Of a stretch of DNA of 64,000 nucleotides, positions 7,865 through 19,153 are shown one piece after another (position 1 is the first letter of the stretch; every line of letters starts with the position of its first letter). A program made the position numbers and the translations under genes. This DNA comes from Microbacterium protaetiae (GTDB taxonomy: Bacteria; Actinomycetota; Actinomycetes; Actinomycetales; Microbacteriaceae), in contig NZ_CP035494.1 in NCBI RefSeq assembly GCF_004135285.1, positions 310,001 to 374,000 of the forward strand, given 5' to 3'. The notes under the pieces are model-generated. The model made no database searches. It was not told the DNA's origin and saw only the letters and a list, made by a program, of their open reading frames with translations.

Positions 7865-9325
7865 TCAGAGCGCGATCTTGAGGTCTTGCGCTGTGCCGGT
7901 CAGCGTCTGCAGAGCCAGCGCAGGCTGGTCGTTGAGGCTCTGCCCATACGTGGGGATGAGCTCGCGGATCTTCGGCTCCCACGACGCGAACTGATCGGGG
8001 AAGCACGTCTTGAGCAACGTGAGCATGATCGGCACGGCCGTCGATGCCCCCGGAGACGCGCCCAGCAGCCCCGCGATCGAGCCGTCGGAATGGGCCACCA
8101 CCTCGGTGCCGAACTTCAGCTGCCCCTGGTGCATCACCTGCGCGCGCTGGCCTGCCTGCAGCAGCTTCCAGTCCTCATCCCGAGCCGACGGCATGAGCTC
8201 CCGCAGATCGTCGACCTTGCGGTGATGGTTCTTGGCCAGCTCGCTGAACAGGTAGCGGATGAGATCGAAGTTGGTGAAGGCGACCTTGAGCATGCTGAAG
8301 ATGTTCGAGAAGCGCACTTGGGTCACGAGATCCCACATCGACCCGTTCTTCAGGAACTTCGGGCTGAAGGTGGCGAACGGTCCGAAAAGCACGGATGCCT
8401 CGCCGTCGACGACGCGCGTGTCAAGATGCGGCACCGACATCGGGGGCGCACCCACGGTGGCCTTCGAATACACCTTGGCGTGGTGGGCGGCGACGACCTT
8501 GGGGTCGGTGGTCTGCAGCCACTGCCCGCCGATCGGGAAGCAGCCGTACCCCTTGATCTCGGGGATGCCCGATTTCTGCAGCAGCTTCAGCGCCCAGCCC
8601 CCGGCACCGACGAACACGAATCGGGCGTTGATGCGCCCCGGAGCCCGCCCGATCGTGCGGCGGTACTTCACCTGCCACGTGCCGTCTTTCTGACGCTTCA
8701 GATTGCGCACCTCGGTGTCGGTGCGCACTTCCACGCCGTCTGCGCTCAGCTGCGCGAACAGCTGGCGGGTCAGCGAACCGAAGTCGACGTCAGTGCCGCC
8801 GCTGACGCGGGTGGCGGCGAACGGCTCGTCGGCCTTCAGGCGCTCCTGCATGAGCAGCGGCGCCCACGTGTTGATGACACGGGAGTCCTCGCTGTACTCC
8901 ATGTCGGCGAACAGCGTCTGCTGCTTGAGAAGCTCGTACCGCCGCTTGAGGAAGTCGACGTTCTTCTCACCACGCACGAACGTCATGTGCGGGGTGGTGT
9001 TGATGAACGTGTCGGGGTCGCTGAGCACCCCGCGCTCGACCAGACTCGACCAGAACTGCCGGCTCAGCTGGAACTGCTCGTTGATCGAGATCGCCTTGCT
9101 GATGTCGATGCTGCCGTCGGCTGCCTGCGGCGTGTAGTTCAGCTCGCACAGTGCAGAGTGCCCGGTGCCGGCGTTGTTGAAAGCGTTCGAGCTCTCTTCG
9201 GCGACATCGCTGAGCCGCTCGATGGCGGTGATCTTCCAGTCCGGCTGCAGCTCGTGGAGGAAAGCACCCAGGGTGGCACTCATGATGCCCCCACCGATCA
9301 GTACGACATCGACGGTTTCAGTCAC
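7865..9325 (-). CDS. mqo: malate:quinone oxidoreductase
   Basis: A 486-residue FAD enzyme that oxidises malate to oxaloacetate and reduces quinone at the inner face of the membrane. The Rossmann FAD motif is VVLIGGGIMSATLGAFL near the N-terminus, followed by the family signature ERLSDVAEESSNAFNNAGTG and HSALCELNYTP. The C-terminus contains LLGASPGASTAV, the second FAD block. Length matches the family. The start is preceded by GGAGAA and by TAGACT 8 nt upstream. Together with sdhCDAB (49.4-52.9 kb) it feeds electrons from the TCA cycle into respiration. Confidence 0.97.
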   Translation of the reverse strand: MTETVDVVLIGGGIMSATLGAFLHELQPDWKITAIERLSDVAEESSNAFNNAGTGHSALCELNYTPQAADGSIDISKAISINEQFQLSRQFWSSLVERGVLSDPDTFINTTPHMTFVRGEKNVDFLKRRYELLKQQTLFADMEYSEDSRVINTWAPLLMQERLKADEPFAATRVSGGTDVDFGSLTRQLFAQLSADGVEVRTDTEVRNLKRQKDGTWQVKYRRTIGRAPGRINARFVFVGAGGWALKLLQKSGIPEIKGYGCFPIGGQWLQTTDPKVVAAHHAKVYSKATVGAPPMSVPHLDTRVVDGEASVLFGPFATFSPKFLKNGSMWDLVTQVRFSNIFSMLKVAFTNFDLIRYLFSELAKNHHRKVDDLRELMPSARDEDWKLLQAGQRAQVMHQGQLKFGTEVVAHSDGSIAGLLGASPGASTAVPIMLTLLKTCFPDQFASWEPKIRELIPTYGQSLNDQPALALQTLTGTAQDLKIAL

Positions 9326-9389
9326 GATTCTCCAGTCTACGTGGCGTGGTGGGATGCCTCGTCCACGCCGGTCGCGTCAGACGGTCGCG

Positions 9390-10541
<1,152 letters not shown>

Positions 10542-10597
10542 CTACCGGGACCGGGTGGGGCGAGCGCGCATATTGCGGCGCTGCGCTCGCGGTGGGG

Positions 10598-11899
10598 TCA
10601 GCGCCCGGTGCCGGCGTAGACGGTGGCGTCCACCTCGCCGTCGAGACCGAAGGCGGTGTGCACAGCGCGCGCCGCCTCGGCGAGATCGTCACCGCGCAGG
10701 ACCACCGAAATGCGGATCTCTGAGGTCGAGATCATCTCGATGTTGATCCCGGCGGCGCTGAGTGCGTCGAAGAGGGTCGCCGAGACCCCCGAGTTCGAGC
10801 GCATGCCGGCTCCGACCACCGAGAGCTTGCCGATCTGGTCGTCGTGCACGAGGCTCTCGAAGCCGACGTCGTCCTGCTCGGCGGCGAGGGCGCGCAACGC
10901 GAGGGCGGCATCGGACTTGGGAAGGGTGAACGAGATGTCGGTGCGACCGGTCGTGGCTGCCGAGATGTTCTGCACGATCATGTCGACATTGGCACCCGAC
11001 TTGGCGACGATCTTGAAGATCTCGGCGGCTTTGCCCGGAATGTCGGGTACGCCCAGAATCGTGATCTTGGCTTGGCTGAGGTCGGTCGCGACGCCGGCGA
11101 CGACGGGCTCTTCCATGTGATCTCCCTGAAGCTGCGGGAACAAGGTGGACAGCTCTTCGCGGCGCGCCTCGTCGACGACCAGGGTTCCCTCGGTCGAGCT
11201 GAACGTCGAGCGCGCATGGATGAGCACGCCGTGCCGGCGGGCATATTCCACTGCGCGAATATAGAGGACTTTGGCGCCGTTCGCGGCGAGCTCGAGCATC
11301 TCTTCGCTGGAGATCACCTCGAGTTTGCGGGCCTTGGGAACCACGCGCGGATCGGCCGTGAAGATGCCGTCGACGTCGCTGTAGATCTCGCAGACGTCGG
11401 CATCGAGAGCCGCCGCCAACGCCACGGCGGTGGTGTCAGAACCGCCGCGACCCAGCGTGGTGATGTCGCGGGTGTCGCGGTTGAAGCCCTGGAATCCGGC
11501 GACGATGACGATCGCCCCCTCGTCGAGCGCCTCACGCAGGCGAATGGGCGTGACATCGACGATGCGCGCGGCACCGTGGTGGGCGTCGGTGATCATGCCG
11601 GCCTGGCTTCCGGTGAACGACCGCGCCTCGAATCCCATCGAGTGGATCGCCATGGCCAGCAGCGCCATCGAGATGCGCTCCCCACTGGAGAGCAGCATGT
11701 CCAGTTCACGCGGCGCAGGGATCGGCGCTACCTCTGAGGCCAGTTCGAGCAGCTCGTCGGTGGTGTCGCCCATCGCGCTGACAGCGACGACCACATCGTG
11801 TCCGGCACGGCGCGTGTCGACGATGCGTTTGGCCACCCGCTTGATGCTCTCGGCATCGGCGACCGACGATCCGCCGTACTTCTGGACGATCAGCGCCAC
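10598..11899 (-). CDS. lysC: aspartate kinase
   Basis: A 433-residue kinase phosphorylating aspartate. The N-terminal amino-acid-kinase domain starts with the signature VQKYGGSSV and includes [13 protein letters not shown]. Two ACT domains follow from about residue 265 ([20 protein letters not shown] and [19 protein letters not shown]), the site of feedback inhibition by lysine and threonine in the family. Many actinobacteria make a beta subunit from an internal start that encodes just the ACT part; candidates exist here but none is decided. It is the first gene of a lysC-asd unit. Confidence 0.96.
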   Translation of the reverse strand: MALIVQKYGGSSVADAESIKRVAKRIVDTRRAGHDVVVAVSAMGDTTDELLELASEVAPIPAPRELDMLLSSGERISMALLAMAIHSMGFEARSFTGSQAGMITDAHHGAARIVDVTPIRLREALDEGAIVIVAGFQGFNRDTRDITTLGRGGSDTTAVALAAALDADVCEIYSDVDGIFTADPRVVPKARKLEVISSEEMLELAANGAKVLYIRAVEYARRHGVLIHARSTFSSTEGTLVVDEARREELSTLFPQLQGDHMEEPVVAGVATDLSQAKITILGVPDIPGKAAEIFKIVAKSGANVDMIVQNISAATTGRTDISFTLPKSDAALALRALAAEQDDVGFESLVHDDQIGKLSVVGAGMRSNSGVSATLFDALSAAGINIEMISTSEIRISVVLRGDDLAEAARAVHTAFGLDGEVDATVYAGTGR

Positions 11900-11955
11900 G
11901 AACCCACTCCCGTACTGCGTTTCACGGGCACGGATGCCGCGCCCGACATCCCATC

Positions 11956-12915
11956 TTACGGATCGGCCGACTCGCGAGCCGACCGTGTGACGTCGTCAAG
12001 GGCGCCGGCGCCGGCCGCACTCACCGGTTGCGGAGCTGCCGCGGGGCGCCACCTTCCGCCAGTGGCGGCCAGCCAGCATCCCGCCAGAACCAGCGGGAAA
12101 CCGAGCAGCAGCCACGGTGACAGCGGTTCACCCAGGATGATGATGCCCAGCGCTATCGCGACGATCGGGTTCACATAGGTGAACAGCGGCGCGGTCACCG
12201 GCCCCACCTCGCCGATGAGTGCGAAGAAGGCGACGAACGCGACGGCGGTGCACAGCACCGCCAACGCCGCGAGCGCCACGATGCTGCGCGGTGCCGGCAC
12301 CTCGTGCTGAGTGAGGAGCGCGAAAGGCAGGTAGACGAGACCGACGGCCACCAGTGCCAGTGAGATCGGGCCGAGCGAGGGCACATCGCTGAGCTTGGCC
12401 GAGACGATGAACGGCGCGATGGCGTACAACAGGGCGGTCAGCAGCACCTCACCCACCGCGACGAAGGTGGATGCCGCATCGGTGACCGCCATTCCCTGCC
12501 CACCGACGACCACCGCCACGCCGCCGAAGCCGACGAGCAGGCCGATGATCCGCCACGGGCTCACGCTGCGATGCGTGCCGATGGAGAAGCCGATCACCAC
12601 CGCCCAGAGCGGCACGGTCGACACGAGCAGCCCGGTCAGTCCCGACGGGATGGTGCGCTCGGCGTCGCTGAGAAGAAAGAACGGGCCGCCCATCTCGATC
12701 GCTCCGAACGCCAGAACCCAGGGCCAGCGGCGCAGCGCGGGACCGAGGGCTCTGCGGTGCAGTGCGATGGGCAACAGGATCACGGCGCCGCCCAGGGTGC
12801 GCCCGCTGACGACCGCGGCGGGCGAGAACGACGCGACCGCCTCGCTGATGAACAGGTATGGCACACCCCACAGGACGGCCATGGCGGCGAACAGCCACCA
12901 GCCCTTTGCACTCAC
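11956..12915 (-). CDS. EamA/DMT-family transporter
   Basis: A 319-residue membrane protein with about ten hydrophobic helices arranged as two EamA halves (residues 5-140 and 155-290). [20 protein letters not shown] lies at the start of the first repeat and [20 protein letters not shown] in the second, the typical RhaT/YdcZ-type metabolite or drug exporter pattern. The substrate cannot be inferred. The C-terminus ends in a charged cytoplasmic tail. Ten bases separate its start from recR's stop, so it may be cotranscribed with dnaX-recR as the last gene. Confidence 0.85.
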   Translation of the reverse strand: MSAKGWWLFAAMAVLWGVPYLFISEAVASFSPAAVVSGRTLGGAVILLPIALHRRALGPALRRWPWVLAFGAIEMGGPFFLLSDAERTIPSGLTGLLVSTVPLWAVVIGFSIGTHRSVSPWRIIGLLVGFGGVAVVVGGQGMAVTDAASTFVAVGEVLLTALLYAIAPFIVSAKLSDVPSLGPISLALVAVGLVYLPFALLTQHEVPAPRSIVALAALAVLCTAVAFVAFFALIGEVGPVTAPLFTYVNPIVAIALGIIILGEPLSPWLLLGFPLVLAGCWLAATGGRWRPAAAPQPVSAAGAGALDDVTRSARESADP

Positions 12916-12925
12916 TCGTGCATTG

Positions 12926-13519
<594 letters not shown>

Positions 13520-13522
13520 GGG

Positions 13523-15691
13523 CTAGTGGAACCTCGTGGCTGACTCGTAGGGCTCTTCACGGACGAAGCGGGCACCCAGCACCTGGCGGACGACGGCTTC
13601 GCCGACGCGCTCGATTCCGTCATCGCGAATGGATGCCGTCGGCGCGATCGGCGCCGCGACGACGGGCACAGCCGCCTCGGGCGCGTCGAACTCGTCGGCG
13701 TCGTCGCCGTCGTCATCGGGTTCGGGGGCAGGAGCGACGACGGATGCCGGGAGCACATCACCCTCGCGCGGCGGCGCCAGTGTCGTCACACGCAGCGACG
13801 TGGCGTCTTCGGGGTCGTCGTCGACGGCGAGCTGGTCGGCGCCCGGTGGCTGGTCGGGGTCGGACGGGATCGCCGCAACCGCCCAGTCTGTGACCGGCGT
13901 GGCAGCTGGGCGGGTCGTGGCCGGTGCGGGCGCGACGGAGGATGCGGGCGCGGCCGGCGGCGGGCCGGCCGGATCGGGGTCGTCGTCGGGCGGGGGGATG
14001 TCACCGGGGTCGGCCTGTCGCGGAGACGGGGCGCCGCCGCCGTGACGGGCGATGTACTTGACGCGGATGCCGAGCACGGCCTGGATCGCCTGGCGCAGGT
14101 CTTCGCTCGGCCCGGCTCCTGCCTGGAGCTTCTTGAACTTGCCCACGTCAGCGGCGCTGGCGAAGTTCAGCGTGAGCACGTCGTCGGCGAAGCCCGCGAC
14201 CGTCGCGGTGGTGGCCACCAGCCATGAAGAGCGACTCACCGACTCGAGACGGGCCAGGATGTCGGGCCAGGCCGCCTGCACGCGATCAAGTGTCACGGGC
14301 GCGTCGGGTTCGGGTGCCGCCGGGGTCGTGTCGACGCGCTGTGCCGGCGGGGTCGTGTCGACGCGCTGTGCCGGCGGGGTCGTGCCGACGCGCTCTGCTG
14401 CTGGGGCGGCGACCGGGGCGGGCGTCGGGGTGGGATCGGGGGCCGTGTCGACGCGCTCTGCTGCGGGGGCGACCGGGGCTCGTTCCGCTGCGGGGGCGAC
14501 CGGGGCGGGGCCGTGGGGCGGAGGAGGGGCCGTGTCGACGCGCTCTGCTGCCGCGGCGACCGGAGCGGGCGCAGATGCGGTGACCGCTCCCCCACCGTGC
14601 GCGAGCACTCGCGCGATCATCAGCTCGAGTTGCAGCCGCGGTGAGGTGGCGCCGCTCATCTCGTCGAGCGCCGAGACCACGATGTCGGCGATGCGCGAGA
14701 GTCGCTCGGCGCCGAAGGCAGTCGCCTGCTGCGACATGCGCGCGAGCTCATCAGAGGGCACGCCGCGCAGCACCGCTGTCGCGCCCTCGCCGGTGGCGGC
14801 CACGACGATAAGGTCGCGCAAGCGCTCGAGCAGATCGTCGACGAAGCGACGCGGATCTTGACCGGTTTGCACCACGCGGTCGACCGCAGAGAAGGCGGCT
14901 GCGGCATCCTGGCTCGCAAACGCCCCGACGACCTCGTCCAACAGCTCTGCGGGGGTGTAGCCGAGCAGCGCCACGGCGCGGGCGTAGGTGACCGTCGCCT
15001 CTTCTGACCCGGCGATGAGCTGGTCGAGCACCGACAGGGTGTCACGCGGAGAGCCGCCGCCGGCCCGGACGACCAGCGGCAGCACACCGGCTTCGACCTG
15101 CACGCCCTCTTGCCCGCACAGCTGCTCGACGTACTCGAGCATGGCCGCGGGCGCCACCAGCCGGAACGGGTAGTGATGGGTGCGCGAGCGGATAGTGCCG
15201 ATGACCTTCTCGGGCTCGGTGGTCGCGAAGATGAACTTGACGTGGTCGGGCGGCTCTTCGACGAGCTTGAGCAGCGCGTTGAACCCTTGCGGGGTGACCA
15301 TGTGCGCTTCGTCGAGGATGAAGATCTTGAACCTGTCGCGCGCCGGGGCGAACACGGCCCGCTCGCGCAGATCGCGTGCGTCATCGACGCCGTTGTGGCT
15401 GGCCGCGTCGATCTCGACGACATCGAGCGAGCCCCCGCCCCCGCGGCCCAGCTCGATGCAGCTGTCACAGGTTCCGCACGGCGTGTCGGTGGGCCCCGCG
15501 GCACAGTTCAGGCAGCGGGCGAGAATGCGCGCCGAGGTGGTCTTGCCACAGCCGCGCGGACCCGAGAACAGATAGGCGTGACCGACCCGGTCGGCGCGCA
15601 GAGCGGTCATCAGCGGATCGGTGACCTGGGATTGCCCGATCATCTCCGCGAACGTCTCGGGCCGGTAGCGGCGGTACAGAGCTGTGGTCAC
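13523..15691 (-). CDS. dnaX: DNA polymerase III subunits gamma/tau
   Basis: A 722-residue clamp-loader ATPase. The AAA+ domain contains Walker A GPRGCGKT (44-51), four zinc cysteines around residues 60-78 (CLNC, CGTC, DSC), and Walker B FILDEAH. The sliding-clamp-loader C-terminal domain ends near residue 360. A long Pro/Ala/Glu linker (about 370-445) consists of repeated PAAERVDT-like units, then a tau-specific domain, an acidic linker, and the C-terminal polymerase-binding tail. No frameshift site for gamma was found. GTG 15691 is 6 nt after TAGGCT. Confidence 0.95.
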   Translation of the reverse strand: MTTALYRRYRPETFAEMIGQSQVTDPLMTALRADRVGHAYLFSGPRGCGKTTSARILARCLNCAAGPTDTPCGTCDSCIELGRGGGGSLDVVEIDAASHNGVDDARDLRERAVFAPARDRFKIFILDEAHMVTPQGFNALLKLVEEPPDHVKFIFATTEPEKVIGTIRSRTHHYPFRLVAPAAMLEYVEQLCGQEGVQVEAGVLPLVVRAGGGSPRDTLSVLDQLIAGSEEATVTYARAVALLGYTPAELLDEVVGAFASQDAAAAFSAVDRVVQTGQDPRRFVDDLLERLRDLIVVAATGEGATAVLRGVPSDELARMSQQATAFGAERLSRIADIVVSALDEMSGATSPRLQLELMIARVLAHGGGAVTASAPAPVAAAAERVDTAPPPPHGPAPVAPAAERAPVAPAAERVDTAPDPTPTPAPVAAPAAERVGTTPPAQRVDTTPPAQRVDTTPAAPEPDAPVTLDRVQAAWPDILARLESVSRSSWLVATTATVAGFADDVLTLNFASAADVGKFKKLQAGAGPSEDLRQAIQAVLGIRVKYIARHGGGAPSPRQADPGDIPPPDDDPDPAGPPPAAPASSVAPAPATTRPAATPVTDWAVAAIPSDPDQPPGADQLAVDDDPEDATSLRVTTLAPPREGDVLPASVVAPAPEPDDDGDDADEFDAPEAAVPVVAAPIAPTASIRDDGIERVGEAVVRQVLGARFVREEPYESATRFH
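14320..14560. repeat. imperfect tandem repeats inside dnaX linker
   Basis: The block GTGTCGACGCGCTSTGC recurs about six times, encoding PAAERVDT/PAQRVDTT units in the gamma/tau linker. Spacing varies between 24 and about 85 bp and all copies stay in frame, so repeat number can change without breaking the gene. Confidence 0.8.
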
Positions 15692-15697
15692 CGCTCC

Positions 15698-15703
15698 AGC
15701 CTA
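15698..15703 (-). promoter_or_regulatory. -10 hexamer TAGGCT for dnaX
   Basis: Minus-strand TAGGCT is 6 nt before GTG 15691. Confidence 0.45.
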
Positions 15704-15770
15704 CGGCGTGCGTCCGACACCCGGACAGTGCCGCCGCGCTGCGGCATCCGCCGCCGGCCCACGACGGCGC

Positions 15771-18284
15771 TCAGTGCGCCGTATCGATCGTGGGAACGCT
15801 GTCGGTGATCACCGGGATGGTCGTGGTGAATGTGGTGGGCACCGAGGCCGAGAGCAGCGTGCCGTCTTCGCGACGCTCGCCGATCAGTTCCCGCAGCGTC
15901 GGCCGGCCCGCGACATCCGGTCCCTGATCGGCCAACGCCACCACGACCTCGCCACCGGGCTCGACGGTGTATCCCGTTCCGCGCACCTCGAACGACACCG
16001 GCGCGCCGGCGCCTGCGCGCACCGTCATGCGCTCACGCTCGAGTCGGATGCGCAACGGGGTGCCCCGCCAGTGGATGACGTACTCGAGGTCGTCCCATTC
16101 CTTGGGCAGCCGCGGATCGAAGATGAGCTCGCCGAGGTAGTCGCGCATGCCACCGAAGCCCGACACCAGCGCCGTCCACACGCCGCCGGCCGAGGCCACG
16201 TGCACACCGTCGGCGGCGTTGCGATGCAGGTCTTCGAGGTCGACGAACAAGGCGTGCTCGAAGTAATCGTGCGCCAGCGACTGATAGCCCACCTCAGCGG
16301 CCAGGACCGACTGCACCACCGCCGACAACGTGGAGTCGCCGGTGGTCAGCGGGTCGTAGTACTCGAAGTCGGCGAGTTTCTCTTCGGGGGTGAAGTGATT
16401 GCCCTGCAGGAACAGCGCCAGCACCACATCGGCCTGCTTGAGCACCTGATAGCGATAGATCACCAGGGGGTGGAAGTGCAGCAGGAGCGGACGCTTCTCG
16501 GGCGGCGTGTTCTCGAGATCCCAGACCTCCTTCTCGAGGAACACCTCATCTTGTGGATGGATGCCCAACTGTGAGCTGTACGGAATGTGCATCGCATCGG
16601 CCGCCCGCTCCCAGGCATCCGGCTCGGCAGGATCGAGACTCAGCCGCGCCACCATGCGGCGATAGACCTCGCCGTCGCGCTCGGCCATCGCCCGCACTGT
16701 GCGCGCCGCGAAACGCAGGTTGAATCGCGCCATCACGTTGGTGAAAAGGTTGTCGTTGACCACCGTCGTGTACTCGTCGGGCCCGGTCACGCCGTGGATG
16801 TGGAACTCCTCAGCCCCGTCGTGCGCACGCCAGAACCCCAGGGTCGCCCAGAGCCGCGCCGTCTCGACCGCGACGTCGACACCTTCGCGCCAGAGGAAGT
16901 CGAGGTCGCCGGTCGCCCGCACGTACTTGGCCAGCGCGTAGGCGATGTCGGCGTTGATGTGGTACTGCGCCGTTCCGGCGGCGTAGTAGGCGGATGCCTC
17001 TTCTCCGCTGATCGTGCGCCACGGGTAGAGGGCTCCGGCCTCGGTCATCTGGTGCGCGCGGCGCCGGGCGGCCGGCAGCATGAGCGAGCGCATCCGCAAC
17101 GCGTTCAGCGCCCACTGCGGGGTGGTGTAGGCCAGGAACGGCAGGATGTATATCTCGGTGTCCCAGAAGTAATGACCGCTGTATCCCGATCCGGTCACAC
17201 CCTTGGCGGGGATCCCCAGCTCATCGGAGCGCGATGCCGCCTGCGCGAGTTGGAAAAGGTTCCAGCGCACGGCCTGCTGCAGATCGTCGCGCCCGCCGAT
17301 GCGCACGTCGGAGCGCTCCCAGAAGGAATCCATCCATGAACGCTGGCGCGCGAACTGCGTGGCCAGATCCACGCTCACCGCCCGATCGAGCGTGCGGCGG
17401 CAGCGATCGACGAGCTCACGAGCGGGAACTCCGCTGGCGGAGGTGTGATAGCTCGCCAGCTTGACGACCCGGATCGGCACACCTGCCTTGGCCTGCACGC
17501 GGAACACGTTCTTGGCGATGTCGGGTTCGACCAACGTGCGCAGCGTGTACGGGTTCTCGGTCTCGATGATGTGGTCGGCCGCGACCGCGAGCGTCATCCG
17601 CGAGTGGGCGACCGTGTAGCTGAGCACCGAGCGCAGCTTGTCCTGCCAGTACTGCTCGGGCAGCAGCACCCGCTCGGCGAATCGTTCGGTTCGGCGCGGG
17701 TCGAAGCCGGCGCGGCGCGGGGCGATCGGCGTGCCGCCATAGACGTCTTCGCCGTCTTGACGGTTCACTATCTGGCAGCTGATCGTGACCGGGGCATCGG
17801 CGTTCTCGACGGTCACGTCGACGGTCATGATCGCCAGATGCCGCTCTTCGAACGAGACCATCCGCTCGAAATCGACACGCACCCGCTTGCCGCTGGGAGT
17901 GACCCAGAGGATGCTGCGGCGCAGCACGCCGTCACGCATGTCGAGCACGCGCTCGTACTCGCGCACATCGGCCAATCCGAAGGTGAGCGGCTCGTCATCG
18001 ACGTAGACGCGCATGACCTTGGCGTCGGGGGCGTTGATGATCGCCTGGCCGACTTCGGCGAAGCCGTAGGCCTGCTCGGCATGGCGGATGGGGAACGTCT
18101 CGTGGAAACCGTTGATGAAGGTGCCCTGCTCGTGCGCATGACGCCCCTCGGGGTGATTGCCGCGCATGCCGAGGTAGCCGTTGCCCACGGCGAACAGCGA
18201 CTCGGTGACACCGGCGTCGTCGAGGTCGAATTCGGTCTCGATCAGCCGCCACGGGTCGACGGGAAAGCGGTCGCGATTGATCAT
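15771..18284 (-). CDS. glycoside hydrolase family 65 disaccharide phosphorylase
   Basis: An 837-residue GH65 enzyme. Family members split maltose, trehalose, kojibiose or nigerose with phosphate to give beta-glucose 1-phosphate and glucose. The N-terminal beta-sandwich starts with FAVGNGYLGMRGN; the (alpha/alpha)6 barrel contains GHYFWDTEIYILPFL (370-384) and the general acid E504 in GVTGPDEYTTVVNDN; the phosphate-binding KQADVVLAL follows near residue 615. Specificity among disaccharides cannot be read from the sequence. It lies 36 bp after a beta-phosphoglucomutase gene, which converts its product to glucose 6-phosphate, so phosphorylase rather than hydrolase activity is strongly supported. 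Confidence 0.92.
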   Translation of the reverse strand: MINRDRFPVDPWRLIETEFDLDDAGVTESLFAVGNGYLGMRGNHPEGRHAHEQGTFINGFHETFPIRHAEQAYGFAEVGQAIINAPDAKVMRVYVDDEPLTFGLADVREYERVLDMRDGVLRRSILWVTPSGKRVRVDFERMVSFEERHLAIMTVDVTVENADAPVTISCQIVNRQDGEDVYGGTPIAPRRAGFDPRRTERFAERVLLPEQYWQDKLRSVLSYTVAHSRMTLAVAADHIIETENPYTLRTLVEPDIAKNVFRVQAKAGVPIRVVKLASYHTSASGVPARELVDRCRRTLDRAVSVDLATQFARQRSWMDSFWERSDVRIGGRDDLQQAVRWNLFQLAQAASRSDELGIPAKGVTGSGYSGHYFWDTEIYILPFLAYTTPQWALNALRMRSLMLPAARRRAHQMTEAGALYPWRTISGEEASAYYAAGTAQYHINADIAYALAKYVRATGDLDFLWREGVDVAVETARLWATLGFWRAHDGAEEFHIHGVTGPDEYTTVVNDNLFTNVMARFNLRFAARTVRAMAERDGEVYRRMVARLSLDPAEPDAWERAADAMHIPYSSQLGIHPQDEVFLEKEVWDLENTPPEKRPLLLHFHPLVIYRYQVLKQADVVLALFLQGNHFTPEEKLADFEYYDPLTTGDSTLSAVVQSVLAAEVGYQSLAHDYFEHALFVDLEDLHRNAADGVHVASAGGVWTALVSGFGGMRDYLGELIFDPRLPKEWDDLEYVIHWRGTPLRIRLERERMTVRAGAGAPVSFEVRGTGYTVEPGGEVVVALADQGPDVAGRPTLRELIGERREDGTLLSASVPTTFTTTIPVITDSVPTIDTAH

Positions 18285-18320
18285 TCGGGTCCTGTCTGAA
18301 AAAGGTACGACCTCACGAGT

Positions 18321-19064
18321 CTAGGAACCGTGCGGACGTGTTTCGACCAGTTCGGCCAGATCGTCGACCACGAGATCGGCGCCGGCCTGCCACAGCGCCT
18401 CTGCGCCCACTCCGCGGTCGACGCCGATGACGAGACCGAACCCGCCGGCGGCGGCCGATCGCACGCCGCTGAGGGCGTCTTCGACCGCGGCCGCGCGTGA
18501 CGGCTCGACCTGCAGCATCCGTGCCGCGGCAAGGAACATGTCGGGCGCGGGCTTGGAGGCCAGCGCGGCGCGCTCGGCGGTGACGCCGTCGACGACGACC
18601 ACGAACCGATCGCGGATACCGGCCACGCCCAGCACCTCGTCGGCGTTCTTCGAACTGGAGACGACCGCCACCGGCGTGCCCGCCTCGCGCAGCAGGTCGA
18701 GGACTCGCAGCGACCCGGGGTAGGGCGCGATGCCGTCGGCGCGCAGCGCCGCTTCGAAATACCCGTTCTTGCGATTGCCGATTCCGCAGACGGTGTCGGC
18801 GGTGGGCGGGTCGGCCGGATCGCCCCAGCGCACCTCGACCGAGCGGCTGCGCAGCACCGCGGCCACTCCGTCGTAGCGTTTCTTGCCGTCGACGTGCTCG
18901 TAGTAATCGCGGTCGGTGTAGGCGGGGGTGATCTTCCACGCGGCGAACAGCTCGTCGAAAAGACTCTGCCAGGCGTGCATGTGCACCTCGGCGGTGGGGG
19001 TCAGCACGCCGTCGAGGTCGAACAGCACGGCGTCGTACGCGGTCAGATCGATCTGCTCGGCCAC
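18321..19064 (-). CDS. pgmB: beta-phosphoglucomutase family HAD phosphatase
   Basis: A 247-residue HAD-IA protein with nucleophile D16 and acid D18 in VLFDLDGVLTPT, the Ser/Thr block VAVVSSSKNADEVL, and a C-terminal EDALSGVRSAAAGGFG loop that supplies the acidic metal ligands. EDA-S-G-x-x-A-A-x-A/G-G is typical of beta-phosphoglucomutases. It probably interconverts beta-glucose 1-phosphate and glucose 6-phosphate downstream of the GH65 enzyme encoded next in the same operon. A GAAGGG lies upstream of the GTG start. Confidence 0.88.
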   Translation of the reverse strand: MAEQIDLTAYDAVLFDLDGVLTPTAEVHMHAWQSLFDELFAAWKITPAYTDRDYYEHVDGKKRYDGVAAVLRSRSVEVRWGDPADPPTADTVCGIGNRKNGYFEAALRADGIAPYPGSLRVLDLLREAGTPVAVVSSSKNADEVLGVAGIRDRFVVVVDGVTAERAALASKPAPDMFLAAARMLQVEPSRAAAVEDALSGVRSAAAGGFGLVIGVDRGVGAEALWQAGADLVVDDLAELVETRPHGS

Positions 19065-19153
19065 CCCATGTCCCTTCGTCGGCGGGCGGACCCGCTCTCC
19101 CCAGCGTAACGACGCCGGCGCCGGGCTGAGGCCCCACCGCGGCAGGAGATGCC

